A stretch of 64,000 bases of DNA from Salinicola endophyticus. Lineage in GTDB: Bacteria; Pseudomonadota; Gammaproteobacteria; Pseudomonadales; Halomonadaceae. The stretch spans positions 2,170,001-2,234,000 of the forward strand of contig NZ_CP159578.1 in the NCBI RefSeq assembly GCF_040536835.1, given 5' to 3'. Below are positions 36,222 to 45,258 of this stretch, piece after piece (position 1 is the stretch's first letter; each line of letters opens with the position of its first letter). Under the pieces are notes generated by a model, which worked only from the letters and a program-made list of their open reading frames with translations, made no database searches and had not been told where the DNA came from. The position numbers and the translations under genes are program-made.

Positions 36222-36756
36222 ATCGGATACCTCACTCGAAACACGCGAAGTCGTCACGACTCGCGCGCCGCTGCTCAAGCTGGGTCAGCAGGTCGAGGAT
36301 ACATGGGTGCTGTCGCGCGATACCGAGACGCTGCCGGAGAGCCGTCCGGCGATCGTGCCGCTGACGCTGTGGCAGGCGCACAGCGCCGACGGCGAGCTGG
36401 CGCCCTGGCTGCCCAGTGATACCGAGCTGACGCCGGCACTGGCCGCCACCCTCGAGCAGGCGGCGCTGGTCGCGATCGACTTCCCCGCCTTCACCGACGG
36501 CCGAGGCTATACGCTGGCCCGGCTGCTGCGCGAACGCTTCGGCTACGCCGGTGAGATTCGTGCCATCGGTGATGTGCTCATCGATCAGCTCTACTACATG
36601 AGCCGTTGCGGCTTCGATGCCCTGGCCCTGCGCGAGGATCAAGACATCGAATCGGCGCTGCGCGCGCTCACCGCGTTCAGCGTCAGCTATCAGCCGGCGG
36701 TGGATCTCCACGAGCCGCTGTTCGTTCGCCGTCTGCGCGAGCATCGAGCCGGCTGA
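36214..36756 (+). CDS. DUF934 protein, sulfite-reductase-linked
   Basis: 180 residues from ATG 36214, overlapping the end of cysI by 8 bases, with AAGGAG ahead. It belongs to DUF934 (IDFPAFTDGRGYTLARLLRER is the family core, shown in part; later IGDVLIDQLYYMSRCGFD). The family almost always follows this type of cysI, so a helper role in sulfite reduction is inferred; no biochemical function is firmly known. Confidence 0.9.
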   Translation: MPESDTSLETREVVTTRAPLLKLGQQVEDTWVLSRDTETLPESRPAIVPLTLWQAHSADGELAPWLPSDTELTPALAATLEQAALVAIDFPAFTDGRGYTLARLLRERFGYAGEIRAIGDVLIDQLYYMSRCGFDALALREDQDIESALRALTAFSVSYQPAVDLHEPLFVRRLREHRAG

Positions 36757-36772
36757 GCCTGGCCCGCCGATG

Positions 36773-36802
36773 AAAAAACCCCGGTTAGCACCGGGGTTTT
36801 TT
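36773..36802. terminator. bidirectional intrinsic terminator
   Basis: Stem AAAAAACCCCGGT / ACCGGGGTTTTTT (13 bp), loop TAGC. A and T runs on both sides let it stop the cysI-DUF934 transcript and the converging smr transcript. Confidence 0.93.
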
Positions 36803-36829
36803 ATGATTTTACGCTGACTCCCGCATCCT

Positions 36830-37429
36830 CTAGCCGCGGCGCTTCTGCTGGCGCTCGCGGTTGGCGGCGCGGGCGCGCTCCGACTTGCGCAGCATCACGA
36901 AGGTCGCGCCCAGCCCACCCTGCTGCGGTGGCGCCGAGGCAAACGCCTGCACCTCCTCGAACTGCCGCAGCCAGTGATGGAGATAAGAGCGCACGACGTT
37001 GGCGCGGCCGCTGTCCTCGCTGGAGCGCCCGTGCACGATCAGCACACTGCGCAGATCGTGGGCGTAGGCATCCTTGAGAAAGCCAAATAGCGCGCGCCGG
37101 CACTCGAGTACCGGCATGCGCAGCAGATGCAGACGCGCCTCGGCGGCGTAGCCGCCATGGCGCAGGCGTTCGAGGACGCCGATCTGGATACCGTCACGGC
37201 GGTATTCGATCGGGTCGTGGGCGCCGACCAGATCGACGAACTCGTCGGAGAGAAAATCGCGCTCGTCGGCGAGCCCCTGCTGTGCACTCTCGCGGCGGGC
37301 CAGCTGCGCTTCCGAGGGCGCTGCGCGACGCCGTTCGACCCGGGCCTTGTCGCCGCCTTTGGTCAGCGGGCGAACGTCACTGCCCAAAGCTTGTCGGAAG
37401 GCCTGATGCTCGTTGGTGGCATGACTCAT
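36830..37429 (-). CDS. Smr-domain protein (YdaL/SmrA-like)
   Basis: 199 residues from ATG 37429 with AGGAGGAG upstream. The C-terminal Smr domain holds LHLLRMPVLECRRAL-type sequence at about 95-110 and the conserved VLIVHGRSSED (HGxG-like motif, with Arg in place of the second position) and GGLGATFVMLR. The N-terminal 85 residues are charged and lower in conservation. Smr domains are nucleases or nucleic-acid binders. The usual HGKG appears as HGRS here. Ends KRRG with a basic tail. Confidence 0.85.
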   Translation of the reverse strand: MSHATNEHQAFRQALGSDVRPLTKGGDKARVERRRAAPSEAQLARRESAQQGLADERDFLSDEFVDLVGAHDPIEYRRDGIQIGVLERLRHGGYAAEARLHLLRMPVLECRRALFGFLKDAYAHDLRSVLIVHGRSSEDSGRANVVRSYLHHWLRQFEEVQAFASAPPQQGGLGATFVMLRKSERARAANRERQQKRRG

Positions 37430-37688
37430 GATGGCGCTCCTCCTGTGATCGGCTCGGGCACCCCGCACCGCGGGCGATGGGGTGATACCACGGGATGACT
37501 ACAGCGTGATGACACATGGCTGACAGGCGAATCAGCCTCTTCGAATGCTAGCACGAGGATCAGCGACTGCCTCAATCCGTGACTGTAGACTCCCGCCATC
37601 GCGCGAGCACCGCTATGCTCTCGGGATATGCCGCCCCGGTCATCGGGTCAACCACCCCAACCTCACGCTCAGGAATCCCGATACGCCC

Positions 37689-38114
37689 ATGCTACGTACG
37701 CTGAAATGGATTTTCATCGCGCTCCTGGTGCTGCTGGCCACGGCAGCGGGCTGGTTCTGGTACACCTACAAGAGCCCCTACGGCTACCACCCTGCCGAGC
37801 CGGCGATGGTGGATACGCGTATTCCGCGCCAGGATGTCTTTGTCTACGGTACGCTGCGTCAGAGCTGGATCCGCTGGCTGGTCACCGGCCGTGCCGGCGA
37901 TAGCCGCCCCGCTACACTAGCGGGTTACCGCAAGCAGGACCTCGATGTGATCGCGGATGACGAGGGTCAGGTCGACGGCGAGATCATCAGCGTCACCCCG
38001 GATGAGTTACGCGCGCTCGATCGCTATGAGCGCGTCGGTGTCCGTTATCAACGCGAAAGCGTCAAGCTCGAAGATGGCGGCATCGTCTGGATCTACCGAC
38101 TCATCGATCAGTAG
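37689..38114 (+). CDS. membrane-anchored gamma-glutamylcyclotransferase-like (AIG2/GGCT) protein
   Basis: 141 residues. An N-terminal membrane anchor (about 5-26, hydrophobic with Trp/Phe at its end) is followed by the GGCT-like fold: VFVYGTLRQ (YGTL motif, about 52-58), then GEIISVTPDELRALDRYE with the Glu expected for the cyclotransferase site. Typical family members are soluble, so the anchor is unusual; it would place the domain on the periplasmic side by the positive-inside rule (MLRTLK at the N terminus). No strong ribosome site is seen near the ATG; substrate unknown. Confidence 0.72.
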   Translation: MLRTLKWIFIALLVLLATAAGWFWYTYKSPYGYHPAEPAMVDTRIPRQDVFVYGTLRQSWIRWLVTGRAGDSRPATLAGYRKQDLDVIADDEGQVDGEIISVTPDELRALDRYERVGVRYQRESVKLEDGGIVWIYRLIDQ

Positions 38115-38248
38115 ATCTTAAACCTCAAGATCAAAGATAACGGTATAAATCGGGTAAAGCAGGTCGCCCCACATGGGCTCTCGTTTGAGCCCGATCCGGG
38201 GCGACCGTACAATACAGACTCTTCCCCCGATCGAAACCAGCAGGCGCC

Positions 38249-39693
<1,445 letters not shown>

Positions 39694-39697
<4 letters not shown>

Positions 39698-40944
39698 GGC
39701 CTTCCGGTGCGCTGATCCTCGCCATGCTGGCGCTCAGCGTCATCGCCAGCCTCTTCCACTGGCCGCTATGGCCGGCGGCGATCCTCGCCTGGCTGGCGAC
39801 CCTGCGCCTGCTGCGTGGTCTACCGCGCGCCTCACGTCGGCAGGCCGGGCTGCTGCTGGCCGCGGGGGCCCTGCTCTGGGGAGTCGCCCTGGCACGTGGT
39901 ACGCCATACCCGCTGTGGCACGCCTTCACCACCAACCAGACACTGCTGATGATGTTCGCCGGGGTCAGCTTCCTGACCCTGGCGACCCCGGCGGTGCGTA
40001 GCGGTGAAACGCGCAGCGGCAGCCGTCTGGGGACGCTGCTGGGCGCGCATCTGTTCGGCGCCGCGATCAATCTTTCGGTGGTGTTTCTATTCGGCGAGCG
40101 CATGCAGCGCGACGGCCGCCTCAACCGCACCCAGGCGGCCATCCTCGGTCGCAGCTTCGCCGCCGCCGCGACCTGGTCGCCCTTCTTCGTCGCCATGGGC
40201 GTGGCGCTCACCTACGCGCCCGGGCTCGACTATCTGGCGTTGCTGCCCTGGGGCCTGCTGGCCGGTGCGGCGCTGCTGCTGGTCAACCTGGCCGACGTGG
40301 CGCGTCTGGATGAGTCCTTCCAGGGCTACCCGATCGAGCGCAGCGCCCTGCTGCTACCGTGTCTACTGGCGCTCGCGGTGATCTCCCTCCACCTGCTGTG
40401 GCCGGCACTCTCGATCCCGCTGATCATTGCCCTGGTGGCACCGCCCTTCGCGCTGCTGCTGATGCCGCGTGACGACCGCCGCACGCGTCTGCGACGCCAT
40501 TTCACCCAAGGGCTGCAAGGGTTGGCGCCACAGTTCGCCTTGTTTCTCGCCGCTGGGGTCATCTCCACCGGATTGAGCGCGCTGCTGGCGAGCCTGCCCC
40601 AGGGGCTCGACCTCCCGCTGTCGCACTTCGGCCACTGGCAGGCGTGGTTTGCCCTAGGGCTGATCGTGGTCATCGCCTTCACCGGGGTGCATCCGCTGAT
40701 CGGTATCGCCACCCTGGCGCCACTGGTGGCACCGCTGCACCCGGACCCGACGCTGCTCGGCATGCTGTTTCTGATGAGCTGGGCGCTGGGCACCGGCAGC
40801 AGCCCGCTCTCCGGGAGCAACCTGGCGATCTGCGTGCGCTACGGTATCAAGGCGCGCCACATGCTGCGCTGGAATCTGGCCTATGCATGCGGTGGCTGGC
40901 TGGCCTGTGGCGCGGTTTTCGCACTGCACGCCGCCGCGGCATGA
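39694..40944 (+). CDS. polytopic membrane protein, possible ion-transporter-superfamily permease
   Basis: 416 residues from ATG 39694, which overlaps the previous stop (ATGA). About 11-12 hydrophobic helices, with a cytoplasmic basic loop in the middle (PRDDRRTRLRRH, about 266-277). Two Gly/Ser/Pro-containing segments, RSFAAAATWSPFF (about 153-165) and GTGSSPLSGSNLAI (about 368-381), occupy matching places in the two halves and look like the re-entrant, substrate-binding hairpins of citrate/arsenite-type (IT superfamily) transporters. That assignment is from pattern only; I do not recognise the specific family or substrate. Confidence 0.7.
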
Positions 40945-41026
40945 TGCCGCCCGAGTGAGGAACGGCTTGACGCCGGCCACCGGGCTGCAATGATGACAGT
41001 CAAAGACACGCCAACGGAGAACCATC

Positions 41027-41674
41027 ATGAGCGACCTGGCCGGCCTGCGCCGCGACTACGAGGGCGAGTCCCTGGCACCCGAGCACACCCCCGACGACCC
41101 GATGGCACTGTTCGACCACTGGCTGGAGCAGGCGATCGCCAGTGAGGGGCTCGACGCCAATGCCATGACCCTGGCCACGGTCGACGGTGCCGGCTATCCG
41201 CACGCGCGTATCGTGCTGCTCAAGGGGGTCGATCCCGACGGTCTGCTGTTCTACACCAACTACCAGAGTCAGAAAGGCAACGAGCTGGCCCACGTCGCCC
41301 ACGCCGCACTGGTGTTCTGGTGGCCCGGCCTGCAGCGTCAGGTGCGGGTCGAGGGGCGCGTGGAAAAGGTCACACTCGAACGCTCGGACGACTACTTCGC
41401 CAGCCGCCCGCGCAAGAGTCAGCTGGCGGCCTGGGTCTCCCAGCAGAGCGTGGAGATTCCCGGGCGCGACTGGCTCAAGGAGCGCCTGGCCCGCTTCGAG
41501 CAGGTGTATGCGGGCAAGGACGTCGAGCGCCCACCGCACTGGGGCGGATACCGCGTGGTGCCGCAGGCGATGGAGTTCTGGCAGGGGCAGCGCAGCCGCC
41601 TGCATGACCGTGTGCGCTACTCACGCCACGACGAGCACGACGCCACCTGGCACCGCACCCGCCTGGCCCCCTGA
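41027..41674 (+). CDS. pdxH: pyridoxamine/pyridoxine 5'-phosphate oxidase PdxH
   Basis: FMN enzyme that makes pyridoxal phosphate; 215 residues (E. coli 218). Visible: the FMN segment RIVLLKGVD, FYTNYQSQKG, QVRVEGRVEK and the C-terminal FWQGQRSRLHDR with substrate-binding arginines. The ATG is preceded by GGAG. Next to the wrbA trio (82 bases), likely own transcript. Confidence 0.95.
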   Translation: MSDLAGLRRDYEGESLAPEHTPDDPMALFDHWLEQAIASEGLDANAMTLATVDGAGYPHARIVLLKGVDPDGLLFYTNYQSQKGNELAHVAHAALVFWWPGLQRQVRVEGRVEKVTLERSDDYFASRPRKSQLAAWVSQQSVEIPGRDWLKERLARFEQVYAGKDVERPPHWGGYRVVPQAMEFWQGQRSRLHDRVRYSRHDEHDATWHRTRLAP

Positions 41675-41775
41675 GGCGATGACCGCCCGGGCCGACGACG
41701 CCCCTCAGGCAGGTAGGTAGCGCCCGTCGAGCAGGCCCCTTCAGGTAGCAACGGGCAACAACAGGCAGCAACAAA

Positions 41776-41802
41776 AACGCCCGGTCGTCATGACCGGGCG
41801 TT
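41776..41802 (-). terminator. intrinsic terminator of the betaine importer operon
   Basis: Stem AACGCCCGGTC / GACCGGGCGTT (11 bp), loop GTCAT; read on the minus strand it ends in TTTTTG, 24 bases past the binding-protein stop. The plus side has a weaker TTCTCGTT and may help to end pdxH. Confidence 0.88.
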
Positions 41803-41825
41803 CTCGTTCGGACTCGGCCGCCAGC

Positions 41826-42716
41826 TTACTCGGCAGTGCCTTCGGTCCACTTCTTGACCAACTCAGGATGCTCGCTGACCCACTTCTTGGCGTTCGCGTA
41901 CGGGTCGCTGCCCGGCTCCTGGTTCATCAGCATCACCTCGCTCATCTGTTCCGGCGTCCAGTAGAAGTTGTCGAGGATCGCGTAAGCCTGCGGCATGCGC
42001 TCCTTGAGCCCCTTGTGAACGACAGTGTCGATGTGCTCGGCGTCACCGTAAGCTTTCTTGGGGTCTTCGAGATACTTCAGATCCCAGCGCGCGAACATCC
42101 AGTGCGGAGTCCAGCCAGTGACCACGATATCCTCGTGGTTCTTGATCGCATTGCTCAAGGCAGAAGTCATCGCCGCGCCGCTGCTCGACTGCAGCGAGAG
42201 GTTGTCGATGTCGTAATCTTTCATCGCTTTTTCGGTCATCGACATCAGGCCGGCACCGGGATCGATGCCGACGATCTTGTCATTGAAGAGATCCGCGTTG
42301 GCGTTGAGATCGGCGATCGAGGAGACCTTCTCATAGGTGTACTCGGGCACCACCAGCCCCAGCTTGGTGCCATCGAGATTGGGCCCGAGGTCTTCGACCT
42401 TGTCCTTCACCTTGGCCAGATAGTCACCATGAGTAGTCGGCAGCCAGGCGGCGACCATGGCATCGGCATCGCCGGTGCCCACCGCCTGCCACATCACCGC
42501 GGCGGAGAGCGAATCCATGTTGACCTTGTAGCCCTCCTGCTCGAGCACCGCGCGTACCACGTTGGTGGAGGCGACTTCCGACGCCCACTCCACGTAGGCG
42601 AGGTTGATCGTGCCCTTGCTCTCCTCGGCCTGGGCAGTGCCGGCACCCAGGCTGATCCCCGCGGCCATGGCCAGCATGGTGTAACGAACCGACTGCGACA
42701 GTAGATTGCGTGTCAT
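41826..42716 (-). CDS. glycine-betaine-type ABC transporter substrate-binding protein
   Basis: 296 residues from ATG 42716: signal peptide (cleavage near GTAQA) and an OpuAC/ProX domain. Aromatic residues expected for the quaternary-amine cage are seen (YVEWASE, MWQAVG, TGWTPHWMFARWDLKYL, shown in parts; NFYWTPEQM). It captures glycine betaine or a similar compatible solute in the periplasm. It is separated from the permease gene by 191 bases holding repeats and hairpins, and so may be expressed at a different level. The longer open frame to 43031 overlaps the permease gene and is rejected. Confidence 0.9.
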   Translation of the reverse strand: MTRNLLSQSVRYTMLAMAAGISLGAGTAQAEESKGTINLAYVEWASEVASTNVVRAVLEQEGYKVNMDSLSAAVMWQAVGTGDADAMVAAWLPTTHGDYLAKVKDKVEDLGPNLDGTKLGLVVPEYTYEKVSSIADLNANADLFNDKIVGIDPGAGLMSMTEKAMKDYDIDNLSLQSSSGAAMTSALSNAIKNHEDIVVTGWTPHWMFARWDLKYLEDPKKAYGDAEHIDTVVHKGLKERMPQAYAILDNFYWTPEQMSEVMLMNQEPGSDPYANAKKWVSEHPELVKKWTEGTAE

Positions 42717-42744
42717 CGACTTCCCCTTCTTGTGCTTGATTTGG

Positions 42745-42768
42745 CTTGACGTACTGACTTGACGTACT
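42745..42768. repeat. two CTTGACGTACT direct repeats, 13-base period
   Basis: CTTGACGTACT at 42745-42755 and 42758-42768, identical, one 13-base step apart, directly upstream of the binding-protein gene on its 5' side. Could be a regulator site for the binding-protein gene. Confidence 0.55.
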
Positions 42769-42816
42769 AACGCTCGGTACCGATCCGGGTCGCGGCCTGT
42801 ACGCCGTGACCCGAGG

Positions 42817-42901
42817 CTGCCGCGGGCGGCAGCGTTCGCGGCGGCCTGAGCCGACGCGCCGAACTCGGGTGACAGAACGCCGCCAGCCGTGCACTGGCGG
42901 C
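42817..42901. repeat. two hairpins in the permease/binding-protein gap
   Basis: First hairpin CTGCCGC / GCGGCAG (42817-42823 with 42826-42832); second GCCGCCAG / CTGGCGGC (42879-42886 with 42894-42901), seven bases after the permease stop. Such stem-loops between permease and binding-protein genes often block 3' decay or attenuate transcription. Confidence 0.5.
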
Positions 42902-42907
42902 ACTTCG

Positions 42908-43750
42908 TCACTTGGCCCGCTTGCGACCGCGGAAGGATTGCGTCAGGCGGTCCAGCAGCATGGCCATGATGACCACCGCAAGGCCCGCCTCGAACCCATC
43001 GCCCGGGCGCAGGCGTTGGATCGCCCGCCACACTTCGCTACCCAGACCGTTGGCACCGATCATGGCCGCGATCACCACCATCGACAGCGACAGCATGATG
43101 GTCTGGTTGATCCCGCCCATCAGCGTCGGCAGCGACAGCGGCAACTGCACCTTGACCAGCTTCTGGGTCCGCGTGGAACCGAAGGCATCGGCGGCCTCGA
43201 CCAGTTCCGTGGGCACCTGTCGGATCCCCAGAGTGGTGAAGCGGATCGCTGGCGGCATCGCAAAGATGACCGTGGCGAAGATGCCGGAGACCGAACCGAT
43301 ACCGAAGAACGGAATCGCCGGAATCAGATAGACGAAGGCCGGCATCGTCTGCATGAAATCCAGCACTGGCATGATCACACGATAGAAGCGATCGGAGACC
43401 GCAGCCAGAATTCCCAGCGGCAGCGCGATCACCACGGCGACCAGCGTGGCGATCACCACCAGGGTCAGCGTCTGGATCATCGGGTTCCACAGCCCCAGGT
43501 TCCAGATCAGCGCCAGACCCAGGGCCGCGCCGATGGCGAGCCGATGCCCACTGAGCCGCCAGCACAGCAGCACGATCAGCCCCAGCAGGGCCCACTCCGG
43601 TAGCCACATCAGGCCGTCGTTGAGCAGATTGATGCCCGCCTGGGTGGTGCGCGAGATGGCCCGCGTCACCCCGGAGAACTCGGTGGTCAGAAAGTTGAGG
43701 CCGCTCTCGATCCAATTGCCGAGCGGAATTCTTGGAATCTCGAAGTCCAT
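42908..43750 (-). CDS. glycine-betaine-type ABC transporter permease (ProW/OpuAB)
   Basis: 280 residues, about six to seven helices. The cytoplasmic EAA-type loop is seen as ELVEAADAFGSTRTQKLVKVQLPLSLP (shown partly: EAADAFGSTR), and TMPAFVYLIPAIPFFG is typical of ProW. The start codon follows the ATPase stop with no gap (TAAATG), so the two are coupled. Inner-membrane channel of the betaine importer. Confidence 0.93.
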   Translation of the reverse strand: MDFEIPRIPLGNWIESGLNFLTTEFSGVTRAISRTTQAGINLLNDGLMWLPEWALLGLIVLLCWRLSGHRLAIGAALGLALIWNLGLWNPMIQTLTLVVIATLVAVVIALPLGILAAVSDRFYRVIMPVLDFMQTMPAFVYLIPAIPFFGIGSVSGIFATVIFAMPPAIRFTTLGIRQVPTELVEAADAFGSTRTQKLVKVQLPLSLPTLMGGINQTIMLSLSMVVIAAMIGANGLGSEVWRAIQRLRPGDGFEAGLAVVIMAMLLDRLTQSFRGRKRAK

Positions 43751-44953
43751 TTATGCGTCTCCCGCCGTCGCCAGTTGTTCGAGTACTGCGCCCTTGACCA
43801 CCACACCGAGCAGCCGCTGCTCCTCGTCGACCACGGCAATCGGACAGTGCCGCTTGGTGAACATGGAATAGAGCCGGGAGAGCGATTCGTCCGGCCCGAC
43901 GCAGGGATAGTCGTCATCGATCAGGTCACGAATCGAGTCCGAGCCGGCCTTGGCCGCTTCGTCGGCCCTCTCGGCATCGACGACGCCCAGCAGCTTGCGT
44001 TCGCGGTCGATCACATAGATCGAGTCGAGACTGCTCTCGACCATCTTGCGCAGCACGGTACGCGGACCGTCTTCGATGCGGGCAGTCGCCCTTACCGGAC
44101 GCATGGCCCGACGTGCCGTCACCACCCGCGATCTGTCGACCCCCTGGGTGAAGCGCGCCACGTAGTCGTCGGCAGGTGAGGTGAGGATCTCTTCCGGCGT
44201 ACCGATCTGAACCACCTCACCATCGCGCAGCAGGATGATGCGGTCGCCGATATTGAGCGCCTCGTCGAGATCGTGGGTGATGAAGATCGTGGTCTTCTGC
44301 ATGCGGTGCTGAAGCTCGATCAGCTCCTGCTGCATGTCACGCCGGATCAACGGATCCAGCGCCGAGAAGGCCTCGTCCATCAGCAGTACGCTGGAGTCGT
44401 TGGCCAGCGCCCGGGCCAGGCCGACGCGCTGCTGCATGCCGCCGGAGAGCTGGTTGGGATAGGAGTCCTCCCACCCTTCGAGCCCGACCTGCTTGAGCGC
44501 ATCGGCTGCCTTCTTGGCTCGCTCTTCCTTGGGGATGCCGCGAATCTCGAGCCCATACTCGGCATTCATGCGCACCGTACGGTGGGGAAACAGCGCGAAG
44601 TTCTGGAACACCATCGAGAAATGTTTACGACGGCACTGCAGCAGCGCCTTCTCGCTCAGTTGGGGGATGTTCTCCCCATCGATGATGATATCGCCCTCGG
44701 TGGGCTCGATGAGACGGTTGAGACAGCGGATGAGGGTGGACTTGCCTGACCCCGAGAGCCCCATGATGACCAGGAGCTCGCCCTCATGGACGTCGAAATC
44801 GATATTGGAAAGGCCGAGTGTCTGCCCCGTTTGCTCCAGAATCTGGGACCGGTTGAGTCCCTGGTCACGTAGTTGGAGCGCTTTCTTGGTGTCGCTACCA
44901 AACACCTTGCTCAAGTTACGAACTTGAATCTTGGCTTGCTGTGCGTTTGTCAT
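43751..44953 (-). CDS. glycine-betaine-type ABC transporter ATP-binding protein (ProV/OpuAA)
   Basis: 400 residues from ATG 44953. Walker A GLSGSGKS (about 63-70), signature LSGGMQQR, Walker B VLLMDEAFSALD, the DEA form typical of ProV. The ProV-specific stretch between start and Walker A (KALQLRDQGLNRSQI) is present. The C-terminal third carries paired CBS domains (about 275-400; SIYVIDRERKLLGVV, CPIAVVDEEQRLLGVV), which sense ionic strength in OpuA. So the transporter is probably activated directly by rising cytoplasmic salt as well as by transcription. Confidence 0.95.
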   Translation of the reverse strand: MTNAQQAKIQVRNLSKVFGSDTKKALQLRDQGLNRSQILEQTGQTLGLSNIDFDVHEGELLVIMGLSGSGKSTLIRCLNRLIEPTEGDIIIDGENIPQLSEKALLQCRRKHFSMVFQNFALFPHRTVRMNAEYGLEIRGIPKEERAKKAADALKQVGLEGWEDSYPNQLSGGMQQRVGLARALANDSSVLLMDEAFSALDPLIRRDMQQELIELQHRMQKTTIFITHDLDEALNIGDRIILLRDGEVVQIGTPEEILTSPADDYVARFTQGVDRSRVVTARRAMRPVRATARIEDGPRTVLRKMVESSLDSIYVIDRERKLLGVVDAERADEAAKAGSDSIRDLIDDDYPCVGPDESLSRLYSMFTKRHCPIAVVDEEQRLLGVVVKGAVLEQLATAGDA

Positions 44954-45258
44954 TTTGTGGCCTGGTTTGGCTGAGCAAAAAGGTCCCGCGCGAGTGTCAC
45001 CAAAAGGCCGCCGAAGACACACTGTGTTGCTTTGGATACGCAGTGTTTCTGATGGCTTACACGCGCTCGGCCCGGTCGCATCATACGAAATTATGAAAAA
45101 CCCTTCAAACGGCGATAATTTGTAATTGGAAACCCATTCAAGGCGTCATTTCTGCTGGCGCACGATACCGTGGCGCTCGGTTCCTCCCCTCCTCTGCGCT
45201 ATACCACTCGATGGCAACATCGCCGGCATCGACTCGACGCATCGTGCCTCAGCCGGCA
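44954..45258. other. 305-base gap upstream of the betaine importer
   Basis: Contains the predicted importer promoter (45080-45108) within an AT-rich patch (45080-45130), unlike the GC-rich surroundings, and the 3' side of the pat gene. No gene is supported; small open frames are Arg/His-rich without family likeness. No clear terminator for pat was seen. Confidence 0.6.
45080..45108 (-). promoter_or_regulatory. predicted promoter of the betaine importer operon
   Basis: Minus strand TTGAAG (45108-45103), 17-base spacer rich in T, TATGAT (45085-45080). The hexamers and spacing resemble the ectABC promoter (TTGAAG-17-TATCCT) in this same window. Leader length about 120 bases. Confidence 0.65.
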
